Below, piece by piece: positions 1 through 6,412 of a stretch of DNA of 19,926 bases. Source of the DNA: an uncultured beta proteobacterium (lineage in GTDB: Bacteria > Pseudomonadota > Gammaproteobacteria > Burkholderiales > Burkholderiaceae_C); contig CAILKA010000525.1 of the NCBI GenBank assembly GCA_903834645.1, positions 1 to 19,926 on the forward strand, written 5' to 3'. The notes under the pieces were generated by a model, which saw only the letters and a list, made by a program, of their open reading frames with translations, was not told the origin of the DNA and ran no database searches. The position numbers were made by a program, and so were the translations under genes. How positions within the stretch are numbered: position 1 is the stretch's first letter; every line of letters begins with the position of its first letter.

Positions 1-405
1 CCGCGCACCGAACCAGCCGCGCCAGTCTCGCCAGCCGCCACGCGACGCGGCCGGGGCGCCGGGCCGGGCCATCACCTCCTCCCACTCCACCGACACGCAA
101 CGGGCCGCGGGGTAGGCGGCGCGCAGCTCGGCACTGCCGCCGCCCAGTCGCGGACCCCACTCAAGGACAACGGCCGGCGTACGCCGGATCCAGGCCAGGC
201 GCTCGGCCATGCGGCGCGCGGCCTCAGCGTGCAGCCAGGGCGGCTGCGTGGCCCGCGCCAGGCGGGCACGCACCCGGGCCAGCGCGTGTGCATCCACCGG
301 GCGCGCCGTGCCCGCCGGCGCAGCGGGTGCGGCCCGGCGCGCAGGATCGGGAGCGTGGGAAGGGTCGGATGAGGTGGGATCGGCCACTGCAGGGCTGCAC
401 GGCAT
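1..405 (-). CDS. BioC-like SAM-dependent methyltransferase, N-terminal part (cut by left edge)
   Basis: The reading frame is open from an ATG at 405 to the window edge, giving 135 N-terminal residues of a longer protein. An Ala/Pro-rich leader of about 40 residues is followed by the stretch PWLHAEAARRMAERL (56-70) and then VVLEWGPRLGGG (79-90), where SAM-dependent methyltransferases carry the glycine-rich motif I. The pattern resembles the BioC-like methyltransferases often found beside comF in Burkholderiales. True BioC methylates malonyl-ACP in biotin synthesis. The motif here departs from the usual D-x-G-x-G form, so that substrate is not assured. The gene is divergent from comF. An in-frame ATG at 447 is an alternative start but would place the start inside the putative promoter. 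The catalytic C-terminal part is not visible. I am confident that it is coding and less so about the exact function. Confidence 0.7.
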   Translation of the reverse strand, partial: MPCSPAVADPTSSDPSHAPDPARRAAPAAPAGTARPVDAHALARVRARLARATQPPWLHAEAARRMAERLAWIRRTPAVVLEWGPRLGGGSAELRAAYPAARCVSVEWEEVMARPGAPAASRGGWRDWRGWFGAR

Positions 406-411
406 TGCGCA

Positions 412-443
412 CGAGAGATCGGTCTCGGGCCAGTATATTGACC
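412..443. promoter_or_regulatory. Candidate shared promoter between methyltransferase gene and comF
   Basis: The 40-base gap between the two divergent starts holds the only AT-rich island nearby. On the plus strand TATATT (434-439) looks like a -10 box and ends only 6 bases before the comF ATG. On the minus strand TATACT (437-432) lies about 27 bases before the methyltransferase ATG. No good -35 hexamer is seen for either. An imperfect inverted repeat (CGAGA at 412-416, TCTCG at 423-427) lies beside it and could be an operator. All of this is inference from sequence. Confidence 0.3.
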
Positions 444-445
444 CC

Positions 446-1225
446 ATGCGCCGGCTCGCGCCCGCCCTGCCCAGCCCCTGCGAGGTCTGCCGACGGTGGA
501 CCGGTGCGGGCGTGTGCGACCCCTGCCTGGCACGATTTGCGCCCCCCTTGTGCCGCTGCCTGCGCTGCGCCATCGGGATGCCCGGGCGGGAGCCGGAGCC
601 GGCTCCGCAGGCACCGGTGTGTGCGGCCTGCGTCGCCTCGCCCCCGCCCTGGCGCCGTGCGGTAAGCGCGGTCGACTACGGATTCCCCTGGGACACGCTG
701 GTGGCGGCGCTCAAGTTCCGCAACCGGCCGGAGCTCGCCGGGACGCTGTCGCGCCTGCTCGAGCAAGCCGTGGTGGCGGCTGAGTCCCGCACGCCGGGCT
801 GGCCCGGGGCCGACCTCGTGCTGCCGGTGCCGCTGGCGCCTGCGCGCCTGGCCGCACGCGGCTACAACCAGGCCTGGGAGCTCGCGCGGCGCGTGTCCCA
901 GGCGCTGGGCCGCCAGGCCGACTCCACCTGGCTGCAGCGCCCGCTGCACACCGAACCGCTGCCCGGCCAGACACGCCAGGCGCGGGCGCGCAGCCTCGAA
1001 GGCGCCTTCATGGTCGACCCCACCCGCCGCACCGCCCTGGCCGGCCGGCACGTGGCCCTGGTGGACGACGTGCTCACCACCGGCGCCACCGCGCGCGAGG
1101 CCTGTTCCGTGCTGCTTCGAGCCGGCGCGGGCAGCGTCGAGCTGTGGACACTTGCCCGCACCCCCGAACCATGTTCCACATCGTCCTCGTCCATCCCGAA
1201 ATCCCCCCCAACACCGGAAACGTGA
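446..1225 (+). CDS. comF: ComF family protein (double zinc ribbon plus phosphoribosyltransferase fold)
   Basis: This 259-residue protein has two parts. The N-terminal part has paired cysteines typical of the ComF zinc ribbon (C12-x2-C15, C24-x2-C27, C36/C38/C41, C59-x2-C62). The C-terminal part is a type I phosphoribosyltransferase-like domain with the PRPP-binding motif HVALVDDVLTTGATA near residues 202-216 and the family stretch GYNQAWELA. In naturally transformable bacteria ComF helps pass single-stranded DNA inward after uptake; the gene is also kept in many species not known to be competent. The start at 446 is chosen because MRRLAPALPSPCEVC leads straight into the first zinc pair, although an upstream frame stays open from 209. 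The last 18 codons overlap trmL and read as low-complexity Ser/Pro, beyond where the family normally ends. Confidence 0.88.
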   Translation: MRRLAPALPSPCEVCRRWTGAGVCDPCLARFAPPLCRCLRCAIGMPGREPEPAPQAPVCAACVASPPPWRRAVSAVDYGFPWDTLVAALKFRNRPELAGTLSRLLEQAVVAAESRTPGWPGADLVLPVPLAPARLAARGYNQAWELARRVSQALGRQADSTWLQRPLHTEPLPGQTRQARARSLEGAFMVDPTRRTALAGRHVALVDDVLTTGATAREACSVLLRAGAGSVELWTLARTPEPCSTSSSSIPKSPPTPET

Positions 1226-1641
1226 TCCGGCTGGCTGCCAACACCGGGTGCACGCTGCACCTGGTGGAGCCGCTGGGCTTCTCGATGGAGGATCGCCTGC
1301 TGCGCCGCGCGGGGCTCGATTACCACGAGTACGCGAGCGTGCGCCGCCACGCCAGCTGGCAGGCCCTGCAGCAGGCGCTGCAGCCGCAGGCAGACCGCAC
1401 CTTCGCCTTCACCACGCACGGCACGCGTGCCTTCGCCGAGGTGCCCTGGCAGCCTGGCGACGTGCTGGTCTTTGGCAGCGAGACGGCCGGGCTGAGCGCA
1501 GCCCTGCGCGAGAGTTTCGCGCCGGCGCAGCGCGTGCGGCTGCCGATGCGCGCCGGCCAGCGCAGCCTGAACCTGAGCAACTCGGTGGCGGTGGCCGTGT
1601 TCGAGGCCTGGCGCCAGAACGGCTACGCGGGCGGGTCCTGA
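1171..1641 (+). CDS. trmL: tRNA (cytidine(34)-2'-O)-methyltransferase TrmL
   Basis: This 156-residue protein has the usual size for TrmL, a SPOUT-class enzyme that 2'-O-methylates the wobble base of leucine tRNAs with SAM. Visible hallmarks are PEIPPNTGNVIRLAANTG near the N-terminus, VFGSETAGL in the middle, and RSLNLSNSVAVAVFEAW near the C-terminus. The last two form the trefoil-knot SAM pocket. The start is set at MFHIVLVHPEIPPNTGN because the family begins there; an ATG 27 bases upstream in the same frame adds only MDTCPHPRT. It overlaps the comF 3' end by 55 bases, so it is probably co-transcribed and translationally coupled with it. Its 3' end overlaps the convergent gpsA by 19 bases. 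Confidence 0.94.
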   Translation: MFHIVLVHPEIPPNTGNVIRLAANTGCTLHLVEPLGFSMEDRLLRRAGLDYHEYASVRRHASWQALQQALQPQADRTFAFTTHGTRAFAEVPWQPGDVLVFGSETAGLSAALRESFAPAQRVRLPMRAGQRSLNLSNSVAVAVFEAWRQNGYAGGS

Positions 1642-2678
1642 GGACCACCCTCGCCCGGCAACGGCGACTCGGCCCGTGCCTCGCGCGCCATCAGCCGCGC
1701 CACCGCCTGCGCAGGCGTGAGACGGCCCTCGAGCAGCGCCACGACGGCCTGCGTGATCGGCATCTCCACGCCGAGCGCGCGTGCGCGGGCCCAGACGGTC
1801 GGGGCGCTGTGGACCCCCTCCGCGACATGGCCCAGCGCCTGCAGCGCCTGCGCCAGCGTGTGCCCTTCGGCCAGCAGCCACCCCACGCGGCGGTTGCGCG
1901 ACAGCGCGCCGGTGGCGGTGAGCACGAGGTCACCCAGGCCCGACAGGCCCATGAAGGTCTCGGGCCGGGCGCCCAGTGCCACCCCCAGGCGCGTCATCTC
2001 CGCCAGGCCCCGCGTGATGAGCGCCGCACGCGCGTTGAGCCCCGGGATGCCTGCCAGGTCGCCGGCCTGCGCCCCGCGCTCGGCCAGGCCGTCGAGCACG
2101 CCCGCGGCGATCGCCAGCACGTTCTTCACCGCGCCACCGACCTCCACGCCGGTCGGGTCAGCGCTCGTGTAGACACGCAAGGCCTCGCCGTGAAAGGCCT
2201 GCACCGCCAGCGCACGCAGCGCGTCATCGGCGCTGGCCGCCACGAGGGCCGTGGGCTGGGCGCGGGCGACCTCCAGCGCGAAGCTCGGTCCCGACAGCAC
2301 GCCGCAGGGGGCGCCCGGGCGCACCTCGGCCGCGATCTCGTGGCCCATCCGGCCCGTGCCCTCCTCGAAACCCTTGCACAGCCACAGCACCGGTGCCGCG
2401 GCCGGCAGCGCGCGCAAGCGTTCGCGCAAGGCGCCCATGGGCGTGGCCACCACTAAAAGGCCGGCGTGGCCGTGCGCGTGCGCTGCCGCCTCGTCTGCCG
2501 TGATCTGAAGGGCAGTCGGCAGCGCCACCCCGGGCAAGTAGCGCGCATTGGCGCGCGACTCGCGCATGGAGCGGGCCTGGGCGGCGTCGCGCGCCCACAG
2601 CAGCACCTCGTGTCGCCCTGCTGCGGCGCAGGCCAGGGCCGTGCCCCAGGCGCCCGCGCCAAGCACGGCGATCTTCAT
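1623..2678 (-). CDS. gpsA: NAD(P)-dependent glycerol-3-phosphate dehydrogenase
   Basis: GpsA reduces dihydroxyacetone phosphate to sn-glycerol 3-phosphate, the backbone for phospholipids. The 351-residue protein opens with the Rossmann motif GAGAWGTALA (7-16). Next come CKGFEE (101-106), SGPSFA (129-134), the GAVKNVLAI segment with the expected catalytic lysine K185, GLSGLGDLVLT (244-254) and the NRR motif (262-264). It is slightly longer than the usual 330 or so residues, mainly through a C-terminal tail rich in Ala, Pro and Gly; that tail overlaps the convergent trmL gene. It is the last gene of the rhodanese-grxC-secB-gpsA cluster, 34 bases after secB, as in E. coli where gpsA also follows secB. 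Confidence 0.95.
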   Translation of the reverse strand: MKIAVLGAGAWGTALACAAAGRHEVLLWARDAAQARSMRESRANARYLPGVALPTALQITADEAAAHAHGHAGLLVVATPMGALRERLRALPAAAPVLWLCKGFEEGTGRMGHEIAAEVRPGAPCGVLSGPSFALEVARAQPTALVAASADDALRALAVQAFHGEALRVYTSADPTGVEVGGAVKNVLAIAAGVLDGLAERGAQAGDLAGIPGLNARAALITRGLAEMTRLGVALGARPETFMGLSGLGDLVLTATGALSRNRRVGWLLAEGHTLAQALQALGHVAEGVHSAPTVWARARALGVEMPITQAVVALLEGRLTPAQAVARLMAREARAESPLPGEGGPQDPPA

Positions 2679-2712
2679 GGGAGCAGGGGCCGCCGCGCGG
2701 GTGCGCGTCGCG

Positions 2713-3183
2713 TCAGTTGGCGCTGGTGATGATGCGCGTGCCGCCGTCGGCCTGGGCCGACTGCTGCTGGGCCTCGAACATGGCCTGGAAGTTCACTTCG
2801 GTCAGCAGGATCGGCGGGAAGCCGGCGCGCGTGCACACGTCGGAGACGATTGCACGCAGGTACGGGTACACCATCTGCGGGCAGACGATGCCGATCACGC
2901 CCTGCAGCTGGTCATCCGGGAGATTGCGGATCTCGAAGATGCCGGCCTGCTTGGCCTCCACGAGAAACAAGGTGCGCTCCGCCACCTTGGTCGTGACGGT
3001 GGCGCTGACGCACACCTCGAACAGGCCCTCTGCCACCGGCTCGGCCGACATCCCGAGGTTGATGTCCACCTGGGGCTGCGCCTGCTCGAGCAGGATCTGG
3101 GGCGAGTTGGGCTGCTCCAGGGACAGGTCCTTGAGGTAGATGCGCTGGATCTGGAAGACGGGGCTGTTGTCGGCGTCTGACAT
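2713..3183 (-). CDS. secB: Protein-export chaperone SecB
   Basis: This 156-residue acidic cytoplasmic chaperone holds precursor proteins unfolded and passes them to SecA for export through SecYEG. Family stretches are FQIQRIYLKDLSLEQPNSP (10-28), the central segment with VDINLG, LFLVEAKQAGIF and FPPILLTEVNF near the C-terminus, and a Gln/Ala-rich tail. Length matches the family. It sits between grxC and gpsA in a gene order shared with E. coli. The 120 bases upstream are non-coding and hold a possible -10 and a palindrome, so secB may have its own promoter besides read-through from grxC. No strong Shine-Dalgarno sequence precedes the ATG. Confidence 0.96.
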   Translation of the reverse strand: MSDADNSPVFQIQRIYLKDLSLEQPNSPQILLEQAQPQVDINLGMSAEPVAEGLFEVCVSATVTTKVAERTLFLVEAKQAGIFEIRNLPDDQLQGVIGIVCPQMVYPYLRAIVSDVCTRAGFPPILLTEVNFQAMFEAQQQSAQADGGTRIITSAN

Positions 3184-3222
3184 GGTGAGACAGGGTGGTG
3201 CCCTGCGGAGAGGTAGAGGGCA

Positions 3223-3239
3223 GCAGGGCCAGGCCCTGC
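3223..3239. repeat. 17-base perfect palindrome in the secB leader
   Basis: GCAGGGCC and GGCCCTGC flank a single central base, giving an 8-bp perfect inverted repeat in the gap between grxC and secB. In the secB transcript it lies about 40 to 56 bases before the start codon. It could be a protein-binding site or simply chance in GC-rich DNA. No function can be assigned. Confidence 0.3.
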
Positions 3240-3278
3240 GGGACGAGGAAGGAAAGCAGAGGGCGGAAACGGCGGCGG

Positions 3279-3284
3279 ATTATG
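3279..3284 (-). promoter_or_regulatory. Possible -10 element upstream of secB
   Basis: On the minus strand the hexamer CATAAT occurs about 95 bases before the secB start, in the otherwise GC-rich gap after grxC. It matches five of six positions of the sigma-70 -10 consensus. No convincing -35 is seen 16 to 18 bases upstream, so this is a weak call. Confidence 0.25.
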
Positions 3285-3303
3285 CGCCCGGCCCTGCCCG
3301 CGA

Positions 3304-3561
3304 TCAGCCGCCCAGCAGCGGGGTCAATCCGCCGCGCTGGTCGAGCGCGATGAGGTCGTCGCAGCCGCCCACATGGGTGGAGCCGATGTAGATCTGCGGC
3401 ACGGTGCGCCGCCCCGTGCGGGTCATCATCTGCTCGCGCTGGATGGGATCGAGGTCGATGCGGATCTCCTCGATCGCCTGCACGCCGCGCTGGCGCAGCA
3501 GCGCCTTGGCGCGCTGGCAGTACGGGCAGATCTCGGTGGTGTACATGGTCACGGGCTGCAT
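3304..3561 (-). CDS. grxC: Glutaredoxin 3
   Basis: This 85-residue glutathione-dependent dithiol oxidoreductase has the dithiol active site C12-P-Y-C15 right after the first beta strand. TVPQIYIG (53-60) contains the cis-proline, and GGCDDL (65-70) helps bind glutathione. Length and motif order are typical of GrxC. The start at 3561 (MQPVTMYTTEICPYC) is supported by a GGAG Shine-Dalgarno six bases upstream. The frame stays open far upstream, to 5169, but that extension has no family support. It lies 32 bases downstream of the rhodanese gene and 120 bases upstream of secB, the order found in E. coli, suggesting a stress and redox-linked unit. Confidence is high. Confidence 0.95.
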   Translation of the reverse strand: MQPVTMYTTEICPYCQRAKALLRQRGVQAIEEIRIDLDPIQREQMMTRTGRRTVPQIYIGSTHVGGCDDLIALDQRGGLTPLLGG

Positions 3562-3593
3562 GGGCGGCTCCAGGCGCAGGGTTCGGGACGGGG

Positions 3594-4004
3594 TCAGGAC
3601 TTCTCGGTCGGCAGGCCGGCTTCGCGCCAGGCCGCGAGCCCGCCGGCCAGACCCACCGCGCCCGCGTGGCCCAGGCGCCGCAGCGTGGACACCGCGCGCC
3701 CGGCGCGCGCACCCGTGGCGCAGACCACGACCACCGGGAGTGCCTTGTTGGTGGGCAGCTCCTTGGCGCTCTCGAGCTGCGCGAGCGGGACGTTGCGCGA
3801 GCCCACGATGTGCCCGGCGGCGTACTCGGCCGGCTCGCGGATGTCGACCACCACCGCCTTCTCGCGGTTCATGAGCCGCACGGCCTCCGAGGGGCCGACC
3901 GCGCCCGCGCGCCCGCCCCCCCTGACCAGCGGCCACACGAGCATGGCTCCGGACACGAAAGCCACGAGCAACAGGACCCAGTTCTCGATCAGGAAGTTCA
4001 GCAC
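3594..4004 (-). CDS. Membrane-anchored rhodanese-like protein (YibN type)
   Basis: The 136-residue protein starts with one hydrophobic segment (about residues 8-27, ending MLVWPL) and continues as a single rhodanese domain: VVVDIREPAEYAAGHI (51-66), and the active-site loop CATGARAG with the presumed sulfur-carrying cysteine C95. Such domains transfer sulfane sulfur or act as small redox/sulfur carriers; the physiological partner is unknown. The start codon is GTG. It is preferred because the transmembrane anchor begins immediately, as in YibN-type proteins, and an AAGG stretch lies just upstream. It is the first gene of the rhodanese-grxC-secB-gpsA cluster, divergent from gpmA. The domain assignment is firm; the biological role is not. 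Confidence 0.88.
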   Translation of the reverse strand: MLNFLIENWVLLLVAFVSGAMLVWPLVRGGGRAGAVGPSEAVRLMNREKAVVVDIREPAEYAAGHIVGSRNVPLAQLESAKELPTNKALPVVVVCATGARAGRAVSTLRRLGHAGAVGLAGGLAAWREAGLPTEKS

Positions 4005-4013
4005 AGGTACGCC

Positions 4014-4046
4014 TTGGCAGGCCAGGTAAACCGTGAATTATAGAAT
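4014..4046. promoter_or_regulatory. Divergent promoter region, rhodanese cluster and gpmA
   Basis: This is the most AT-rich stretch between the two divergent genes. On the minus strand there is a perfect -10 hexamer TATAAT (4042-4037), 32 bases before the rhodanese GTG. On the plus strand TATAGA (4039-4044) or TAGAAT (4041-4046) can serve as -10 for gpmA, about 61 bases before its ATG, with TTGGCA (4014-4019) as a distant -35 candidate at a 19-base spacing. The two -10 boxes overlap, so RNA polymerase could not occupy both at once. The mapping is inferred. Confidence 0.45.
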
Positions 4047-4107
4047 TTCGGGTTTGGCCGCACGCCACACCTGCCCATCTTCGCCCCTCCGTCGCTCCTA
4101 CTTCGCC

Positions 4108-4800
4108 ATGCACACGCTCGTTCTGATCCGCCACGGCGAATCGCAGTGGAACCTGGAAAACCGCTTCACGGGCTGGACCGACGTGCCGCTCACCGACACG
4201 GGAGTGGCACAGGCGCGACGCGCGGGCGAGCTGCTGCGCGAGGCGGGCTTGGAGTTCGATGTGGCCTACACATCGGTGCTCAAGCGCGCGATCTGGACGC
4301 TGTGGCACTGCCTGGACACGCTGGAGCGCACCTGGCTGCCGGTGCACCACGACTGGCGCCTGAACGAGCGCCACTACGGCGCGCTGCAGGGGCTGAACAA
4401 GGCCGAGATGGCGCGCCAGTACGGCGACGAACAGGTGCTGCTGTGGCGGCGCAGCTACGACACGCCGCCGCCCGCGCTCGAGCCCGGTGACCCGCGCAGC
4501 GAGCGCACGGACTCGCGCTATGCGGGCTTGCAGCCTGGCCAGGTGCCGCTCACCGAGTGCCTCAAGGACACGGTGGCACGCGTGCTGCCCTGCTGGGAAG
4601 AGCGCCTGGCGCCGGCCATCCGCAGCGGCCAGCGCGTGCTCGTGTCCGCCCACGGCAACAGCCTGCGCGCGCTCGTGAAGTACCTGGACGGCATGTCCGA
4701 CGCCGACATCGTCGGCCTGAACATCCCCAACGGCGTGCCGCTCGTCTACGAGCTCGACGCCCAGTTGCGGCCGCTGGGCCGGCGCTACCTGGGCCCGTGA
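4108..4800 (+). CDS. gpmA: 2,3-bisphosphoglycerate-dependent phosphoglycerate mutase
   Basis: GpmA interconverts 3- and 2-phosphoglycerate in glycolysis and gluconeogenesis through a phosphohistidine. The visible active site is RHGES (8-12) with nucleophile H9, then ENRFTGW, SVLKRAIWTLW, ERHYGALQGLNKAE, and SAHGNSLRALVKYLDGM with the second catalytic histidine. The start at 4108 places RHGES at the usual distance; a 25-residue in-frame extension to 4033 would run through the promoter. At 230 residues it is shorter than the roughly 247 to 250 of E. coli and Burkholderia GpmA. It stops right after RRYLG and lacks the Ala/Lys-rich C-terminal tail. Neither the downstream reading nor other frames restore that tail. 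It is divergent from the rhodanese-secB cluster and convergent with the phosphorylase gene. Confidence 0.94.
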   Translation: MHTLVLIRHGESQWNLENRFTGWTDVPLTDTGVAQARRAGELLREAGLEFDVAYTSVLKRAIWTLWHCLDTLERTWLPVHHDWRLNERHYGALQGLNKAEMARQYGDEQVLLWRRSYDTPPPALEPGDPRSERTDSRYAGLQPGQVPLTECLKDTVARVLPCWEERLAPAIRSGQRVLVSAHGNSLRALVKYLDGMSDADIVGLNIPNGVPLVYELDAQLRPLGRRYLGP

Positions 4801-4849
4801 GCCGGGCGGCTGCGTGCACCGCGCGGCGCGCCTGGCATCGGGCTCGCCT

Positions 4850-6412
4850 TCAGGGCAGGCCGGTGCGGCCGGAGTAGTAGTCGCGCGGAATGTCCTCGGC
4901 GCGGCCGATGCGGTAGCCGCTGTCGGCCTCGGCCATGCGGCGTGCGAATTCCAGGTCCGCCTCGAAGCGGGCGTGCAGCCGGTACAGGGCCTGGCAGGCT
5001 TGCACGGGCTGCCCGAGCTGAACGTAGAGATCCACCCCCGCTCCGCCCACTTGCGGCGCCCCTGACAGGCGCGCGATGCGTGCCAGCCGCAGGTTGTCGA
5101 TGCCGGTGACGAAACCCTCGGCCTGGGCGTGCACCTCGTGCACGAGCGGGCCGGGCGACATTGGGTCACGGCAGCGGCCCTGGGCGTCGATGATCGCGTT
5201 CATCTGTGCCAGGGCGCGGCCGCTGTCGAGGATGTCGCGCGCGATGCGGTAGCCATCGCCGCCGCGCACGTCGGGGTCGAACTCGAGCATGCGCCCGGCC
5301 AGGCGCAGAGCCTTCTGGCGCAGGTCCTGAGGGGCCTGCGGGTCGTTTTGCAGCACCTGCATGACGTCGCGCGCCTCGAGCACCGGGCCGATGCCGCGGC
5401 CGATGGGCTGGCGCCCGTCGGTGATCACGGCATCGAGCTGCAGCCCGAGCCGGGCGGCCACGAACTCGAAGAGGCGCTTGAGGCGCTGCGCGGCCGGCAG
5501 CGTGCGCACCTTGGCCGTGGGCCCCACCGGGATGTCCAGCACCAGGTGCGTCGAGCCGGCGGCCACCTTCTTCGACAGGATCGAGGCCACCATCTGGCCC
5601 GGGGAGTCGATGCCGAGCGGGCGCTCCACCGAGATCAGGATGTCGTCGGCGGGCGACAGGTCGGCCGTGCCGCCCCAGGCCAGGCAGCCGTGCGTGTCAC
5701 GCACGATCTGCTTGAGCCGCTCCAGGGGCAGCTCCACCTCGGCGAGCACCGCCATCGTGTCGGCCGTGCCGGCCGGAGAGGTGATGGCGCGCGAGGAAGT
5801 CTTCGGGCACAGCATGCCGTGCGCGGTGACGATGGGCACGACGATCATCGAGGTGCGGTTGCCCGGGATGCCGCCGATGCAATGCTTGTCCACCACCGGC
5901 CCGGCGCCCACGTCGCCGCGCCAGTCGATGCGCTGGCCGGCGGCGATCATGGCCTCCGTGAGGTGCCAGACCTCCTCGCGGTCGAGCTCGTACTGGTTGG
6001 TGGCCACGACGAAAGCGGCCAGCTCGATCTTGGAGTAGCGAGCCGCCGCGATGTCACGCACGATGGCATGCAGGTCCTCGCGCCCAAGCGGCTCGCCCGC
6101 GATGCGCCGGTGCAGCGCGCCGATGGAGGCCGGGGGCTCGGCATGCTCGATGGAGGCGCTCTCCCCGGGCTGCAGGCCCAGCCTGGCGAAGGCCTCCTCG
6201 CCCAGACCGAGTTCGCGCGGCTCGACGATCGCCGCGTCGTCCACCACGTTGAGCACCGCCACGACGTTGCGCCCATTGGCGCGCACCAGCACCTTGGAAA
6301 GCGCCTGGAAGCCAGCGGCCCGCACCACGGGGCAGTCGCGGTGCAGGAAAGCGACGTTCTCGCGCCAGGTGTCGATGCCCACGCGGCGGATGGGAAGGGT
6401 CGGGGCGGTCAT
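4850..6412 (-). CDS. Thymidine phosphorylase type 2 / AMP phosphorylase family protein
   Basis: This 520-residue member of the nucleoside phosphorylase family (DeoA-like, long form) has an extra N-terminal domain (about 1-95) before the catalytic core. The core shows YSKIELAAFVVA (126-137), DKHCIGGIPGNRTSM (175-189) and KTSSRAITSPAGTADTM (204-220), which together make the phosphate and substrate loops. Long-form members are annotated as putative thymidine phosphorylases in bacteria, while archaeal relatives release adenine from AMP to give ribose 1,5-bisphosphate. Sequence alone does not decide the substrate. Its ATG overlaps the stop of the acyltransferase gene in the form ATGA, so it is the last gene of the pyrimidine operon and probably translationally coupled. 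It converges on gpmA with 49 bases between. Confidence 0.88.
   Translation of the reverse strand: MTAPTLPIRRVGIDTWRENVAFLHRDCPVVRAAGFQALSKVLVRANGRNVVAVLNVVDDAAIVEPRELGLGEEAFARLGLQPGESASIEHAEPPASIGALHRRIAGEPLGREDLHAIVRDIAAARYSKIELAAFVVATNQYELDREEVWHLTEAMIAAGQRIDWRGDVGAGPVVDKHCIGGIPGNRTSMIVVPIVTAHGMLCPKTSSRAITSPAGTADTMAVLAEVELPLERLKQIVRDTHGCLAWGGTADLSPADDILISVERPLGIDSPGQMVASILSKKVAAGSTHLVLDIPVGPTAKVRTLPAAQRLKRLFEFVAARLGLQLDAVITDGRQPIGRGIGPVLEARDVMQVLQNDPQAPQDLRQKALRLAGRMLEFDPDVRGGDGYRIARDILDSGRALAQMNAIIDAQGRCRDPMSPGPLVHEVHAQAEGFVTGIDNLRLARIARLSGAPQVGGAGVDLYVQLGQPVQACQALYRLHARFEADLEFARRMAEADSGYRIGRAEDIPRDYYSGRTGLP

Noticed and set aside
4801..4849. Bidirectional terminator between gpmA and the phosphorylase gene
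   Set aside because: No stem followed by a T tract could be found in either direction.
3304..5169. A 621-residue reading of the grxC frame
   Set aside because: Only the last 85 residues match a family; the upstream part runs through rhodanese, the promoter region and gpmA on the opposite strand or frame.
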